Source: Deltaproteobacteria bacterium
GTDB taxonomy: Bacteria > Desulfobacterota > Dissulfuribacteria > Dissulfuribacterales > S140-46
Length of the DNA stretch: 8,720 nucleotides
Direction: 5' to 3'
NCBI GenBank assembly: GCA_015491585.1
Contig: WFVQ01000159.1
Span: forward strand, 1-8,720
Part shown: one piece after another, positions 1 through 5,529 of the stretch
Numbering within the stretch: the first letter of the stretch is position 1
Layout: every line of letters starts with the position of its first letter
Position numbers and translations under genes: made by a program
The notes under the pieces: model-generated
Seen by the model: only the letters and a program-made list of their open reading frames with translations
The model's database searches: none
What the model was told of the DNA's origin: nothing

Positions 1-158
1 CCCTGGAACCAAGGAGCTATGCTCCCTCCGGACCTGGACTTCTGCCCCTTCTGGCCACGGCAGGAAGTCTTGCCGTGGCCTGAGCCCGGGCCGCGGCCCA
101 CCCGCTTCTTCTTTCTCTTGGAGTTGCTGCTTGGTCTCAAATCCTTAAGGGTAATCAT
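1..158 (-). CDS. rplO: 50S ribosomal protein L15, N-terminal part (cut by window edge)
   Basis: An ATG at 158-156, preceded by GAGG with a 6-nt spacer, opens a frame that stays open to the window edge (52 whole codons). The product begins MITLKDLRPSSNSKRKKKRV and continues GRGPGSGHGKTSCRGQKGQ, then KSRSGGS and APWFQG. This is the glycine- and lysine-rich N terminus typical of L15, a late 50S assembly protein that threads through 23S rRNA. The usual L15 has about 145 residues, so roughly two thirds lie beyond position 1. The start lies only 14 nt after the rpsE stop, leaving no room for rpmD. secY would normally follow. Confidence 0.95.
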   Translation of the reverse strand, partial: MITLKDLRPSSNSKRKKKRVGRGPGSGHGKTSCRGQKGQKSRSGGSIAPWFQ

Positions 159-172
159 GGCTATCCTCTTGC

Positions 173-682
173 CTATGCCGCTATCTTAACGTGTGACACG
201 TCCTTGCCTCTGGCCTTGCCCAGGGCGATAGACCTGTTGAGCTCCTCTATGGCGTCGAAAGTGGCCCTGACCACATTATGGGGATTCTTGGAACCTATGC
301 ACTTGGTAAGTATGTCGTGGATCCCCGCCGCTTCCATGATGGCACGGACCACTGCACCGGCGATAACACCGGTACCGGGTGATGCCGGCTTCAGCAGGAC
401 CCTGCCGGCGCCGTAGTGGCCCAGGACCTCATGGGGTATCGTCGTCCCTGCCATAGGGACAGGTATCATAGAGGCACGTGCCCGCTCTGTGGCCTTGCGC
501 AGCGCCTCGGGCACTTCCTTGGCCTTGCCTGTACCGAAACCGACCTTGCCCTGACCGTCACCCACGACAGCGAGGGCGCTGAAGCTGAAACGCCGGCCAC
601 CTTTTACCACCTTGGCCACGCGATTTATGAAAACTATCTTCTCTATCAGGTTGATGTCCTGGGATGAGATCTGATCCTGCAA
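173..682 (-). CDS. rpsE: 30S ribosomal protein S5 (TTG start)
   Basis: The 169-residue S5 is normal in length. It contributes to the mRNA entry channel and decoding accuracy, and is the site of spectinomycin-resistance changes in E. coli. The N-terminal double-stranded-RNA-binding-like domain shows FINRVAKVVKGGRRFSFSA and VVGDGQGKVGFGTGKAKEVP (about 39-58). The C-terminal domain shows TIPHEVLGHYGAGRVLLKPA (81-100) and SKNPHNVVRATFDAI (131-145). The first residues, MQDQISSQDIN, precede the conserved LIEKIVFINRV and are not conserved, as is usual for S5. The only start upstream of the core is TTG, with GAAGGGGG seven nt away. It ends in TAG, 14 nt before rplO, where rpmD would normally stand. 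Confidence 0.96.
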   Translation of the reverse strand: MQDQISSQDINLIEKIVFINRVAKVVKGGRRFSFSALAVVGDGQGKVGFGTGKAKEVPEALRKATERARASMIPVPMAGTTIPHEVLGHYGAGRVLLKPASPGTGVIAGAVVRAIMEAAGIHDILTKCIGSKNPHNVVRATFDAIEELNRSIALGKARGKDVSHVKIAA

Positions 683-697
683 TTGATAACCCCCTTC
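683..697 (-). promoter_or_regulatory. Ribosome-binding site deciding the TTG start of rpsE
   Basis: Sense GAAGGGGG (697-690) is followed by the 7-nt spacer TTATCAA and then TTG at 682-680. There is no in-frame ATG or GTG between rplR and the conserved S5 core, so TTG is the best-placed start. Confidence 0.75.
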
Positions 698-705
698 GGA
701 TACCC

Positions 706-1083
706 TTAAAACTCCAGTCCGCCCTCTCGGGCACCCTCGGCAAGGCCCTTGACCCTGCCGTGGAACTTGAACCCGTTCCTGTCGAACGCAACCTTCTCTA
801 TCCCCTTCTGCTTGGCACGTTCAGCCAGCAGCTTGCCCACCGCCTTGGCAACCTCGACCTTGCCCTTCATCCCGCTGGCCTGGTCTCTGATCTCCGGAAT
901 CAGAGACGACACAGCCACCAGGGTATGACCCTTCTCGTCATCGATTATCTGGGCATATATGTGGCGGGCGCTACGGAACACGGAGAGCCTGGGCCTCTCG
1001 GCCGTCCCGCTCAACCGCTTTCTTATCCGCATCTTCCTGCGCAGCCTTGCCTTTACCTTTGGATTCAGCTTTTTCATGGTCAT
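706..1083 (-). CDS. rplR: 50S ribosomal protein L18
   Basis: The 125-residue L18 binds 5S rRNA beside L5. The sequence has a basic N-terminal tail (RRKMRIRKRLSGT), RPRLSVFRSARHIYAQIIDD at about residues 31-50, and the C-terminal signature FDRNGFKFHGRVKGLAEGAR (100-119) ending GGLEF. The start is not certain: ATG at 1083 and ATG at 1077 (MKKLNPKV) are both open. The nearby purines (AGGTTGGGAA) fit either, with GGGA better spaced for the second. This is the weakest ribosome site in the window. rpsE follows after 23 nt. It ends in TAA. Confidence 0.96.
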   Translation of the reverse strand: MTMKKLNPKVKARLRRKMRIRKRLSGTAERPRLSVFRSARHIYAQIIDDEKGHTLVAVSSLIPEIRDQASGMKGKVEVAKAVGKLLAERAKQKGIEKVAFDRNGFKFHGRVKGLAEGAREGGLEF

Positions 1084-1116
1084 TTCCCAACCTGATGTCA
1101 GCTCATGCTCTGCGGA

Positions 1117-1662
1117 CTATTTGGCAGCCGCCTTACCTGCTTTCCTTATAATCACCTCGTCCGAATACTGTATGCCCTTGCCCTTGTAAGGTTCTGGCGG
1201 CCTTAGGGCCCTTATCTTGGAAGCAACGAGGCCGAGGAGTTCCTTGTCATAGCCCTCGAGCACCACCTCAATGGTCTTGGAACGCTCCACCTTTGCGGAT
1301 ATCCCCTCCGGAAGCGGAAACTCGATGGGATGAGAATAGCCCAGGTGAAACACGAGCTGTTTTCCCTTCTCATCCACCTTGTACCCCACGCCGTTGACGA
1401 TCAACCGCCTCTGGAAGCCGGAGGTGACCCCAACAAGCATGTTGTCGATGAGGACCCTCATGAGCCCATGAATGGACCTCGCATGCTTGGAATCGTCCTT
1501 CCGCCTCACATAAAGTGTATCGCCCTCCTGCTCCACGGTGACCAGCGGATGGATGGCGCGCCTGAGCTCACCCTTGGGGCCCTTCACCACTATCTCCTGG
1601 CCGGTAAGGGTGACCTCGGCCTTTTCCGGTATCTTGATTGGTTTGGCACCGATACGCGACAT
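1117..1662 (-). CDS. rplF: 50S ribosomal protein L6
   Basis: The 181-residue L6 has the usual two repeated domains. It sits at the base of the L7/L12 stalk by the sarcin-ricin loop, where GTPase factors bind. It starts MSRIGAKPIKIPEKAEV, and VKGPKGELRR falls at about residues 26-35. HARSIHGLMRVLIDNM (60-75) and GVTSGFQRRLIVNGVGYK (78-95) follow. The family signature RALRPPEPYKGKGIQY is at 151-166. The ATG is preceded by GAGGGG with a 9-nt spacer. It ends in TAG. The following gap of 33 nt to rplR holds no feature except a weak ribosome site. Confidence 0.98.
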   Translation of the reverse strand: MSRIGAKPIKIPEKAEVTLTGQEIVVKGPKGELRRAIHPLVTVEQEGDTLYVRRKDDSKHARSIHGLMRVLIDNMLVGVTSGFQRRLIVNGVGYKVDEKGKQLVFHLGYSHPIEFPLPEGISAKVERSKTIEVVLEGYDKELLGLVASKIRALRPPEPYKGKGIQYSDEVIIRKAGKAAAK

Positions 1663-1677
1663 AACTGAAATCCCCTC

Positions 1678-2073
1678 TTACCAAACGGCGCAGATGACCT
1701 CTCCGCCGACACGTTCACGCCTGGCCGCCTCGTCGGTCAACAGACCCTTTGAGGTGGATATAATCGCTACACCGACTCCGTTCCTGACCTTTGGCAGGTC
1801 GTCATGGCCCTTGTAAATCCTGCGCCCCGGCTTGCTGATGCGCTCGATTCCCAGCATGATGGGCTTGTTGTCCACATATCTGAGCATCACCCGCAAGGTG
1901 GCCTTGGCTCCATCCTTGTGGACCTTGTAGCCGTTAATGAACCCCTCCTCCTGGAGGATCTTGGCGATATTTTCCTTCATCTTGGACCAGGGCATCTCGA
2001 CCTTGTCGTGCCTAGCCTGGTAGCCATTCCTGATGCGTGTCAGCATGTCAGCTATTGGATCCGTCATGGACAT
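1678..2073 (-). CDS. rpsH: 30S ribosomal protein S8
   Basis: The 131-residue S8 binds the central domain of 16S rRNA and, in E. coli, represses the spc operon by binding its mRNA. It begins MSMTDPIADMLTRIRNG, the standard start. EEGFINGYKV lies at about residues 42-51, and the C-terminal signature STSKGLLTDEAARRERVGG (106-124) runs into EVICAVW. The ATG is preceded by GGAG with a 7-nt spacer. The gap on its 5' side, 49 nt, is unusually wide for this operon; on its 3' side rplF follows after 15 nt. It ends in TAA. Confidence 0.98.
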   Translation of the reverse strand: MSMTDPIADMLTRIRNGYQARHDKVEMPWSKMKENIAKILQEEGFINGYKVHKDGAKATLRVMLRYVDNKPIMLGIERISKPGRRIYKGHDDLPKVRNGVGVAIISTSKGLLTDEAARRERVGGEVICAVW

Positions 2074-2122
2074 CTTCTAACTCCGGTCTGGAATATTTTC
2101 GACGAACTGGCGCAACGCCCCT
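2074..2122 (-). promoter_or_regulatory. Largest intergenic gap (rpsZ-rpsH), small hairpin and rpsH RBS
   Basis: This 49-nt stretch is the longest non-coding segment in the window. Read in the sense direction it begins with a perfect small hairpin, GGCG-TTG-CGCC (2119-2109). Next comes the short palindrome TTCGTCGAA (2106-2098) and an A/T-rich AAAATATTC. It ends with CCGGAGTTAGAAG, in which GGAG lies seven nt before the rpsH ATG. The hairpin has no U-tract, so it is not a normal terminator. No peptide or RNA family is recognised. A binding site for an autoregulating r-protein such as S8 is possible but not shown. Confidence 0.45.
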
Positions 2123-2308
2123 CTACCAACTCGACTTCGTGACCCCGGGAATCAACCCCCTGGAGGCCATAGATCTAAAACAGATCCTGCAGATGCCGAA
2201 CCTTCTAAGGAAAGCCCGCGGCCTACCGCAGATGGGGCAGCGGTTGTATTTACGCACCGAAAACTTCGGCTTCCTCTTGGCCTTGTACAGCAGCGCCTTT
2301 CTCGCCAC
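2123..2308 (-). CDS. rpsZ: 30S ribosomal protein S14, zinc-binding type Z (GTG start)
   Basis: At 61 residues this is the short, zinc-binding form of S14, not the roughly 100-residue zinc-free form of E. coli. S14 sits in the 30S head near the decoding region. Two cysteine pairs, C24-P-I-C27 and C40-R-I-C43, form the zinc site. RCPICGRPRAF, RRFGICRICFR and the end ASRGLIPGVTKSSW are diagnostic. Translation begins at GTG behind AAGGAGG. It keeps the normal place between rplE and rpsH and ends in TAG. The gene is often annotated rpsN; rpsZ specifies the type. Confidence 0.97.
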   Translation of the reverse strand: MARKALLYKAKRKPKFSVRKYNRCPICGRPRAFLRRFGICRICFRSMASRGLIPGVTKSSW

Positions 2309-2320
2309 GCCGTCCTCCTT
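2309..2320 (-). promoter_or_regulatory. Ribosome-binding site deciding the GTG start of rpsZ
   Basis: Sense AAGGAGG (2320-2314) is followed by the 5-nt spacer ACGGC and GTG. This is a near-consensus Shine-Dalgarno site, and the product from this GTG begins MARKALLYKAKRKPKF, matching zinc-type S14. Confidence 0.88.
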
Positions 2321-2325
2321 CTTCT

Positions 2326-2865
2326 CTATTTCCTGAAGGGCATGCCGATGAGCTCCAGGAGATACCTTGCCTCCTCATCGGAGTCGGCCGTAGTCACTAT
2401 GGTGACGTTCATGCCCTTTATCTTGTCGATATTGTCGTAGTTGACCTCAGGGAAGATTATGTGCTCCCTGATACCAAGCGTGTAGTTCCCCCGGCCGTCG
2501 AAACTCTTCCTCGGCAGACCGCGGAAGTCCCTGATCCTGGGAATGGCGATATGAATGAGCTTGGTGAGAAAGTCGTACATCTTCTTCTTTCTGAGCGTGA
2601 CCATGCAACCTATGGGCATGCCCTCCCTAACCTTGAACGCCGCGATGGACTTCCTTGCCCTGGTGATCACAGGCCTCTGCCCTGCAATCTGGGCCATCTC
2701 TTCCACGGCCGAGTCCAACAGCTTGGCATTCTGGATGGCCTCTCCAAGCCCCATGTTGAGGACCACCTTCTCCAGTTTCGGAACCTGGTGGATATTCTTG
2801 TAGCCGAACCTGGCCTGGAGCTCGGGCACGGCCTTTTCTTGATATACCTCTTGAATCAGCACCAT
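2326..2865 (-). CDS. rplE: 50S ribosomal protein L5
   Basis: The 179-residue length matches bacterial L5. L5 binds 5S rRNA in the central protuberance together with L18 and contacts P-site tRNA. Motifs in order are VPKLEKVVLNMGLGEA (about 28-43), AGQRPVITRARKSIAAFKVR (61-80), and FRGLPRKSFDGRGNYTLGI (114-132). HIIFPEVNYD follows, and the C terminus is the typical GMPFRK. The ATG is preceded by GAGGAGG with a 10-nt spacer, one of the best sites in the window. In E. coli the S8 repressor site lies at the start of rplE; I could not identify an equivalent by eye. It ends in TAG. Confidence 0.98.
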   Translation of the reverse strand: MVLIQEVYQEKAVPELQARFGYKNIHQVPKLEKVVLNMGLGEAIQNAKLLDSAVEEMAQIAGQRPVITRARKSIAAFKVREGMPIGCMVTLRKKKMYDFLTKLIHIAIPRIRDFRGLPRKSFDGRGNYTLGIREHIIFPEVNYDNIDKIKGMNVTIVTTADSDEEARYLLELIGMPFRK

Positions 2866-2885
2866 TACCTATCAGCCTCCTCGTA

Positions 2886-3218
2886 TTAGGCCTTCTCGGT
2901 GGGAATGGCCTCCCCACACTTCTTGCAGACCCGTACCTTAGAGCCATCATCCAAGATCTTCCTGCCTATCCTGACCGGATCGGTACACTTGGGACAGACC
3001 AGCATGAGATTGGAGATGTGTATCGAGGCCTCCTTCTCGACGATGCCGGCACTCCTGCCCGGCGCGGCCCGAAGATGTCGCTTCACCAGGTTCACGCCCT
3101 CGACGTAAGCCCTGTTGTTCTTGGCGATCTTGAGTATCTTGCCGACCTTTCCCTTTTCCTTGCCGGCGATCACCATGACCCTGTCGTTCCGCCTCAAATA
3201 TGTTTTGACCCGTGCCAT
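2886..3218 (-). CDS. rplX: 50S ribosomal protein L24 with C-terminal Cys4 zinc ribbon
   Basis: L24 nucleates 50S assembly at the 5' end of 23S rRNA. The KOW segment is clear near the N terminus: RRNDRVMVIAGKEKGKVGKI, followed by VEGVNLVKRHLR (about residues 39-50) and EKEASIHISNLMLV. The 110-residue protein then carries two cysteine pairs, C75-P-K-C78 and C98-K-K-C101, a predicted zinc ribbon that E. coli L24 lacks but that occurs in several other bacterial groups. The ATG follows AGGGAG closely. It is 20 nt upstream of rplE and ends in TAA. Zinc binding is inferred from the cysteine spacing. Confidence 0.97.
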   Translation of the reverse strand: MARVKTYLRRNDRVMVIAGKEKGKVGKILKIAKNNRAYVEGVNLVKRHLRAAPGRSAGIVEKEASIHISNLMLVCPKCTDPVRIGRKILDDGSKVRVCKKCGEAIPTEKA

Positions 3219-3228
3219 GACACTCCCT

Positions 3229-3597
3229 CTATAACACTTCAGGTGCCAGGGAGATGATCTTCAAGAACCTCTTGGCCCTGAGTTCCCTGGCCACCGGGCC
3301 GAATATACGGGTGCCCACTGGCTCACCGTACTGGTTGATGATCACGGCCGCATTCTCGTCGAACCGGATCCACGAACCGTCGTTGCGGCGCAGCTCCTTC
3401 TTCGTCCTGACCACCACGGCCCGGGCGACGTCACCCTTCTTGACCTTGGAGTTGGGCAGGGCCTCCTTCACCGCTACGACTATGACGTCTCCAACCCTGG
3501 CATACCTGCGCCTGGTTCCGCCTAACACCCTGATACACTGGACCCTTTTGGCGCCGGAGTTGTCAGCAACGTTAAGTACAGTCTCTTGTTGGACCAT
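3229..3597 (-). CDS. rplN: 50S ribosomal protein L14
   Basis: The 122-residue length is exactly that of most bacterial L14 proteins. L14 lies at the subunit interface next to L19 and is the docking site of the silencing factor RsfS. The N terminus reads MVQQETVLNVADNSGAKRVQ, with valine where isoleucine is usual at position 2. The end has ENAAVIINQYGEPVGTRIFG (81-100) and PVARELR, which are signature L14 sequence. AAGGA lies about ten nt upstream of the ATG. It ends in TAG, 10 nt before rplX. As the first gene of the classical spc operon it shows no separate promoter. Confidence 0.98.
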   Translation of the reverse strand: MVQQETVLNVADNSGAKRVQCIRVLGGTRRRYARVGDVIVVAVKEALPNSKVKKGDVARAVVVRTKKELRRNDGSWIRFDENAAVIINQYGEPVGTRIFGPVARELRAKRFLKIISLAPEVL

Positions 3598-3614
3598 GAC
3601 TCGAGTATCCTTTC

Positions 3615-3875
3615 CTACACGGCCTTTTCAACAATCCGCTTCACCACCCAACGCTTGCGCTTGCTATACGGGCGGCTCTCCTCGATCTCCACCACGTCGC
3701 CCTTGCGGCACTCGTTGGCCGGATCATGGGCCATGTACTTCTTGCGGCGGAGAACGAACTTCCCGTAGATCGGATGACGGAACCGCCTGTTGACCTGAAC
3801 CACAACGGTCTTGTCACACTTGTCGCTGGTGACGGTCCCAGTGAGGGTCCTCTTGTAAACTATCCTGTCTGACAT
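3615..3875 (-). CDS. rpsQ: 30S ribosomal protein S17
   Basis: The 86-residue OB-fold protein S17 binds the 5' domain of 16S rRNA early in 30S assembly. The family motifs are TLTGTVTSDKCDKTVVVQV (about residues 10-28), HPIYGKFVLRRKKYMAHDP (34-52), ECRKGDVVEIEESRPYSKRK and the final WVVKRIVEKAV. The ATG is preceded by GGGAG with a 6-nt spacer. It is the last gene of the classical S10 operon; the first spc gene, rplN, follows after 17 nt without any visible terminator or promoter. It ends in TAG. Confidence 0.98.
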   Translation of the reverse strand: MSDRIVYKRTLTGTVTSDKCDKTVVVQVNRRFRHPIYGKFVLRRKKYMAHDPANECRKGDVVEIEESRPYSKRKRWVVKRIVEKAV

Positions 3876-3893
3876 TGCAGTCTCCCGGCTCCG

Positions 3894-4088
3894 CTACGAC
3901 GCCTTGCGCTTCTCGTTCAATATGGTCTTGACCCTGGCTATGGCCCTGCGCACGTGCCTTATGCGCATGACGTTCTCAAGCTGATGGGTCTCCTTCTGAA
4001 AACGGAGATTGAAAAGCTCCTGACGCAACTCTATCTCTTTCTTTATGAGCTCATCCTCTGAGAGCTCCCTCAATTCCTTGGCTTTCAT
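3894..4088 (-). CDS. rpmC: 50S ribosomal protein L29
   Basis: This 64-residue protein is entirely helical in character, as expected for L29, which packs next to L23 at the tunnel exit. It starts MKAKELRELSEDELIKK and contains the family core ELRQELFNLRFQ at about residues 20-31. It continues with HQLENVMRIRHVRRAIARVKTI, where the conserved R-IR-VRR-IARVKT pattern is clear. It overlaps rplP by 4 nt and is followed by rpsQ after 18 nt. It ends in TAG. The small size is normal. Confidence 0.97.
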   Translation of the reverse strand: MKAKELRELSEDELIKKEIELRQELFNLRFQKETHQLENVMRIRHVRRAIARVKTILNEKRKAS

Positions 4089-4103
4089 GACAACTCTCTC
4101 CTC
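4084..4103 (-). promoter_or_regulatory. rplP/rpmC coupling junction: SD plus ATGA overlap
   Basis: Sense GAGGAGAG (4103-4096) lies 7 nt before the rpmC ATG, which overlaps the rplP TGA as ATGA. The arrangement repeats the rplD/rplW junction, including the same 11 nt (GTTGTCATGAA) across the overlap. Here GAGGAGAG is read in another frame (as part of codons for V-R-R-E), so the likeness is at the nucleotide level. Confidence 0.8.
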
Positions 4104-4501
4104 ACCACGATCTTGGTGGGAATGGGCAACTTGTGCGACGCAAGCCTCAGGGCCTCACGGGCCTGCTCCTCGGTAACCCCCTCCATCTCGTAGAGGATGC
4201 GGCCAGGCTTGACTACAGCGGTCCAGAACTCCACCGACCCCTTTCCACTGCCCATCCTGGTCTCTGCGGGCTTCTTCGTCACCGGCTTGTCAGGAAAAAT
4301 ACGGATCCAGATCTTCCCCTTACGTTTGACATGCCTGGTGATGGCGATACGCGCGGCCTCTATCTGCTGCGCCGTGATCCGGCCCTTTCCCAGGGCCTTG
4401 AGCCCGAAGTCGCCGAACGCAAGAGAGTTACCCCTGGACGCAACCCCGCGTATGCGGCCTTTCTGGTGCTTCCTGTACTTGATCTTCTTTGGACTCAACA
4501 T
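4085..4501 (-). CDS. rplP: 50S ribosomal protein L16
   Basis: L16 sits beside the A site and helps position tRNA and the L7/L12 stalk base. From the ATG at 4501 the product is 138 residues and begins MLSPKKIKYRKHQKGRIRG, the family pattern. A TTG two codons upstream, overlapping the rpsC TGA, is open but would add residues that the family does not have. Key blocks are FGDFGLKAL (about 29-37), IEAARIAITRH (47-57), and PAETRMGSGKGSVEFW (78-93). Arg82, aligned with the E. coli arginine that is hydroxylated, is present. The ATG has GAGG about ten nt upstream, inside rpsC. The stop overlaps rpmC by 4 nt (ATGA). Confidence 0.97.
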   Translation of the reverse strand: MLSPKKIKYRKHQKGRIRGVASRGNSLAFGDFGLKALGKGRITAQQIEAARIAITRHVKRKGKIWIRIFPDKPVTKKPAETRMGSGKGSVEFWTAVVKPGRILYEMEGVTEEQAREALRLASHKLPIPTKIVVRRELS

Positions 4502-4503
4502 GG

Positions 4504-5163
4504 TCAACTAACCTCAGCGTTCTCTTTCCCCTCCTTGGAGGGAAGGACCTCTCCCTTGAAGATCCACACCTTGACGCCGATGACCCCGTAGGTGGTCTTT
4601 GCCTCGGCGAAGCCGTAATCTATATCCGCCCTGAGCGTATGCAGAGGCACGCGCCCCTCGATATACCACTCGCGCCTGGACATCTCGGCGCCTCCCAGAC
4701 GGCCGGCGGTCGCCACCTTGATACCCAGGGCCCCGAACTTCATGGCCATACCCACGGCCCTCTTCATGGCGCGCCTGAAAGAGATGCGGCGCTCGAGCTG
4801 GCTGGCCACGTTCTCGGCCACGAGCTGCGCGTCGAGCTCCGGCCTCCGGACCTCGCGGATGTCTATCTGGACAGGGGCCTTAACCAGCTTCTGGACCTCG
4901 TTCTTCAGGGCATCTATCTCCACACCCTTCTTGCCTATGACTATGCCGGGCCTCGCGGTATGGATCTTGATCCTCAGCCTCTGGGCAGCCCTCTCAATCT
5001 CTATCTTAGAGATGCCCGCGTGGTACGCGCGGTTCTTTATGAGATTGCGGATGCGGTAGTCCTCATAGACGAGATTGGGAAACTCCTTCTCCGCGTACCA
5101 CCTGGAATCCCAGGTCCTGGTGATCTTCAGCCTCAAGCCTATAGGATTGACTTTTTGACCCAA
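4504..5163 (-). CDS. rpsC: 30S ribosomal protein S3 (TTG start)
   Basis: From the TTG at 5163-5161 the product is 219 residues, in the normal S3 range, and begins MGQKVNPIGLRL, as S3 proteins do. S3 lines the mRNA entry channel of the 30S head and has helicase activity there with S4 and S5. The KH domain includes TARPGIVIGKKG, with the GKKG loop at about residues 77-80. The C-terminal domain has AGRLGGAEMSRREW (153-166) and GVIGVKVWIFKGE (193-205). An upstream ATG would lengthen the protein by 25 residues and overlap rplV by 59 nt; the strong GGGGAGGA site and the family N terminus favour TTG. The TGA stop lies 2 nt before the rplP ATG, and GAGG in the last codons serves rplP. Confidence 0.97.
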   Translation of the reverse strand: MGQKVNPIGLRLKITRTWDSRWYAEKEFPNLVYEDYRIRNLIKNRAYHAGISKIEIERAAQRLRIKIHTARPGIVIGKKGVEIDALKNEVQKLVKAPVQIDIREVRRPELDAQLVAENVASQLERRISFRRAMKRAVGMAMKFGALGIKVATAGRLGGAEMSRREWYIEGRVPLHTLRADIDYGFAEAKTTYGVIGVKVWIFKGEVLPSKEGKENAEVS

Positions 5164-5179
5164 GGTATCCTCCCCTTCC
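5164..5179 (-). promoter_or_regulatory. Strong ribosome-binding site deciding the TTG start of rpsC
   Basis: Right after the rplV stop the sense strand reads GGAAGGGGAGGATACC and then TTG. GGGGAGGA (5175-5168) is an extended Shine-Dalgarno match ending 4 nt before the TTG. The codon that follows starts the conserved GQKVNPIG of S3. The alternative ATG at 5238 would add 25 residues with no family counterpart, encoded over the end of rplV. Confidence 0.9.
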
Positions 5180-5512
5180 TTATGCTTCGTCCAAAACCAC
5201 GGTGATGTGGGAGAGCGGATGCCTGATCCTGTAGGCACGCCCCATAGCCCTGGGCTTCCACCGCTTCAGAACCGGCCCCTGATCTACAGTGATCTTCTTG
5301 ATATAAAGGGTGTCCACGTCGATATTGGGATCCTGATCGGCGTTGGCTATGGCACTCTCCAGCACCTTTTTTATAATCCTGGCCGCCTTCTTGGGCATGA
5401 CACCCAACGTCCCAAGCGCCTGGTCCACCGGCATCCCCCTGACCACGTCCGCAACCAACCTGGCCTTCTGCGGCGACACCCTTATGTAGCGTGCAACTGC
5501 TCGCGCTTCCAT
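5180..5512 (-). CDS. rplV: 50S ribosomal protein L22
   Basis: The 110-residue L22 is standard in size. It is one of the two proteins at the constriction of the peptide exit tunnel, where its beta-hairpin faces macrolides and nascent chains. The sequence opens with EARAVARYIRVSPQKARLVAD, with LESAIANA at about residues 51-58. The hairpin region KRWKPRAMGRAYRI (83-96) leads into SHITVVLDE. The start ATG has AGGAG seven nt upstream. The TAA stop lies 16 nt before the TTG start of rpsC. There is no deletion or insertion in the hairpin of the kind known to give macrolide resistance. Confidence 0.98.
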   Translation of the reverse strand: MEARAVARYIRVSPQKARLVADVVRGMPVDQALGTLGVMPKKAARIIKKVLESAIANADQDPNIDVDTLYIKKITVDQGPVLKRWKPRAMGRAYRIRHPLSHITVVLDEA

Positions 5513-5529
5513 TATCCAGCTCCTCTCAC

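Noticed and set aside
2109..2119. Rho-independent terminator in the rpsZ-rpsH gap
   Set aside because: The stem is only 4 bp and no T-run follows in the sense direction.
4502..4507. TTG start for rplP two codons upstream of the ATG
   Set aside because: L16 proteins begin at M-L-x-P-K. The ATG at 4501 gives that exactly, while TTG only adds M-T.
4489..5205. Long plus-strand open frame (238 codons) opposite rpsC
   Set aside because: It lies fully antisense to a clear S3 gene. Long antisense frames are expected in GC-rich coding sequence. Its translation has no recognisable domain and is low-complexity in Leu/Pro/Gly.
5164..5238. Upstream ATG extension of rpsC
   Set aside because: It would add 25 residues unlike any S3 N terminus and overlap rplV by 59 nt, while TTG at 5163 has a near-ideal ribosome site.
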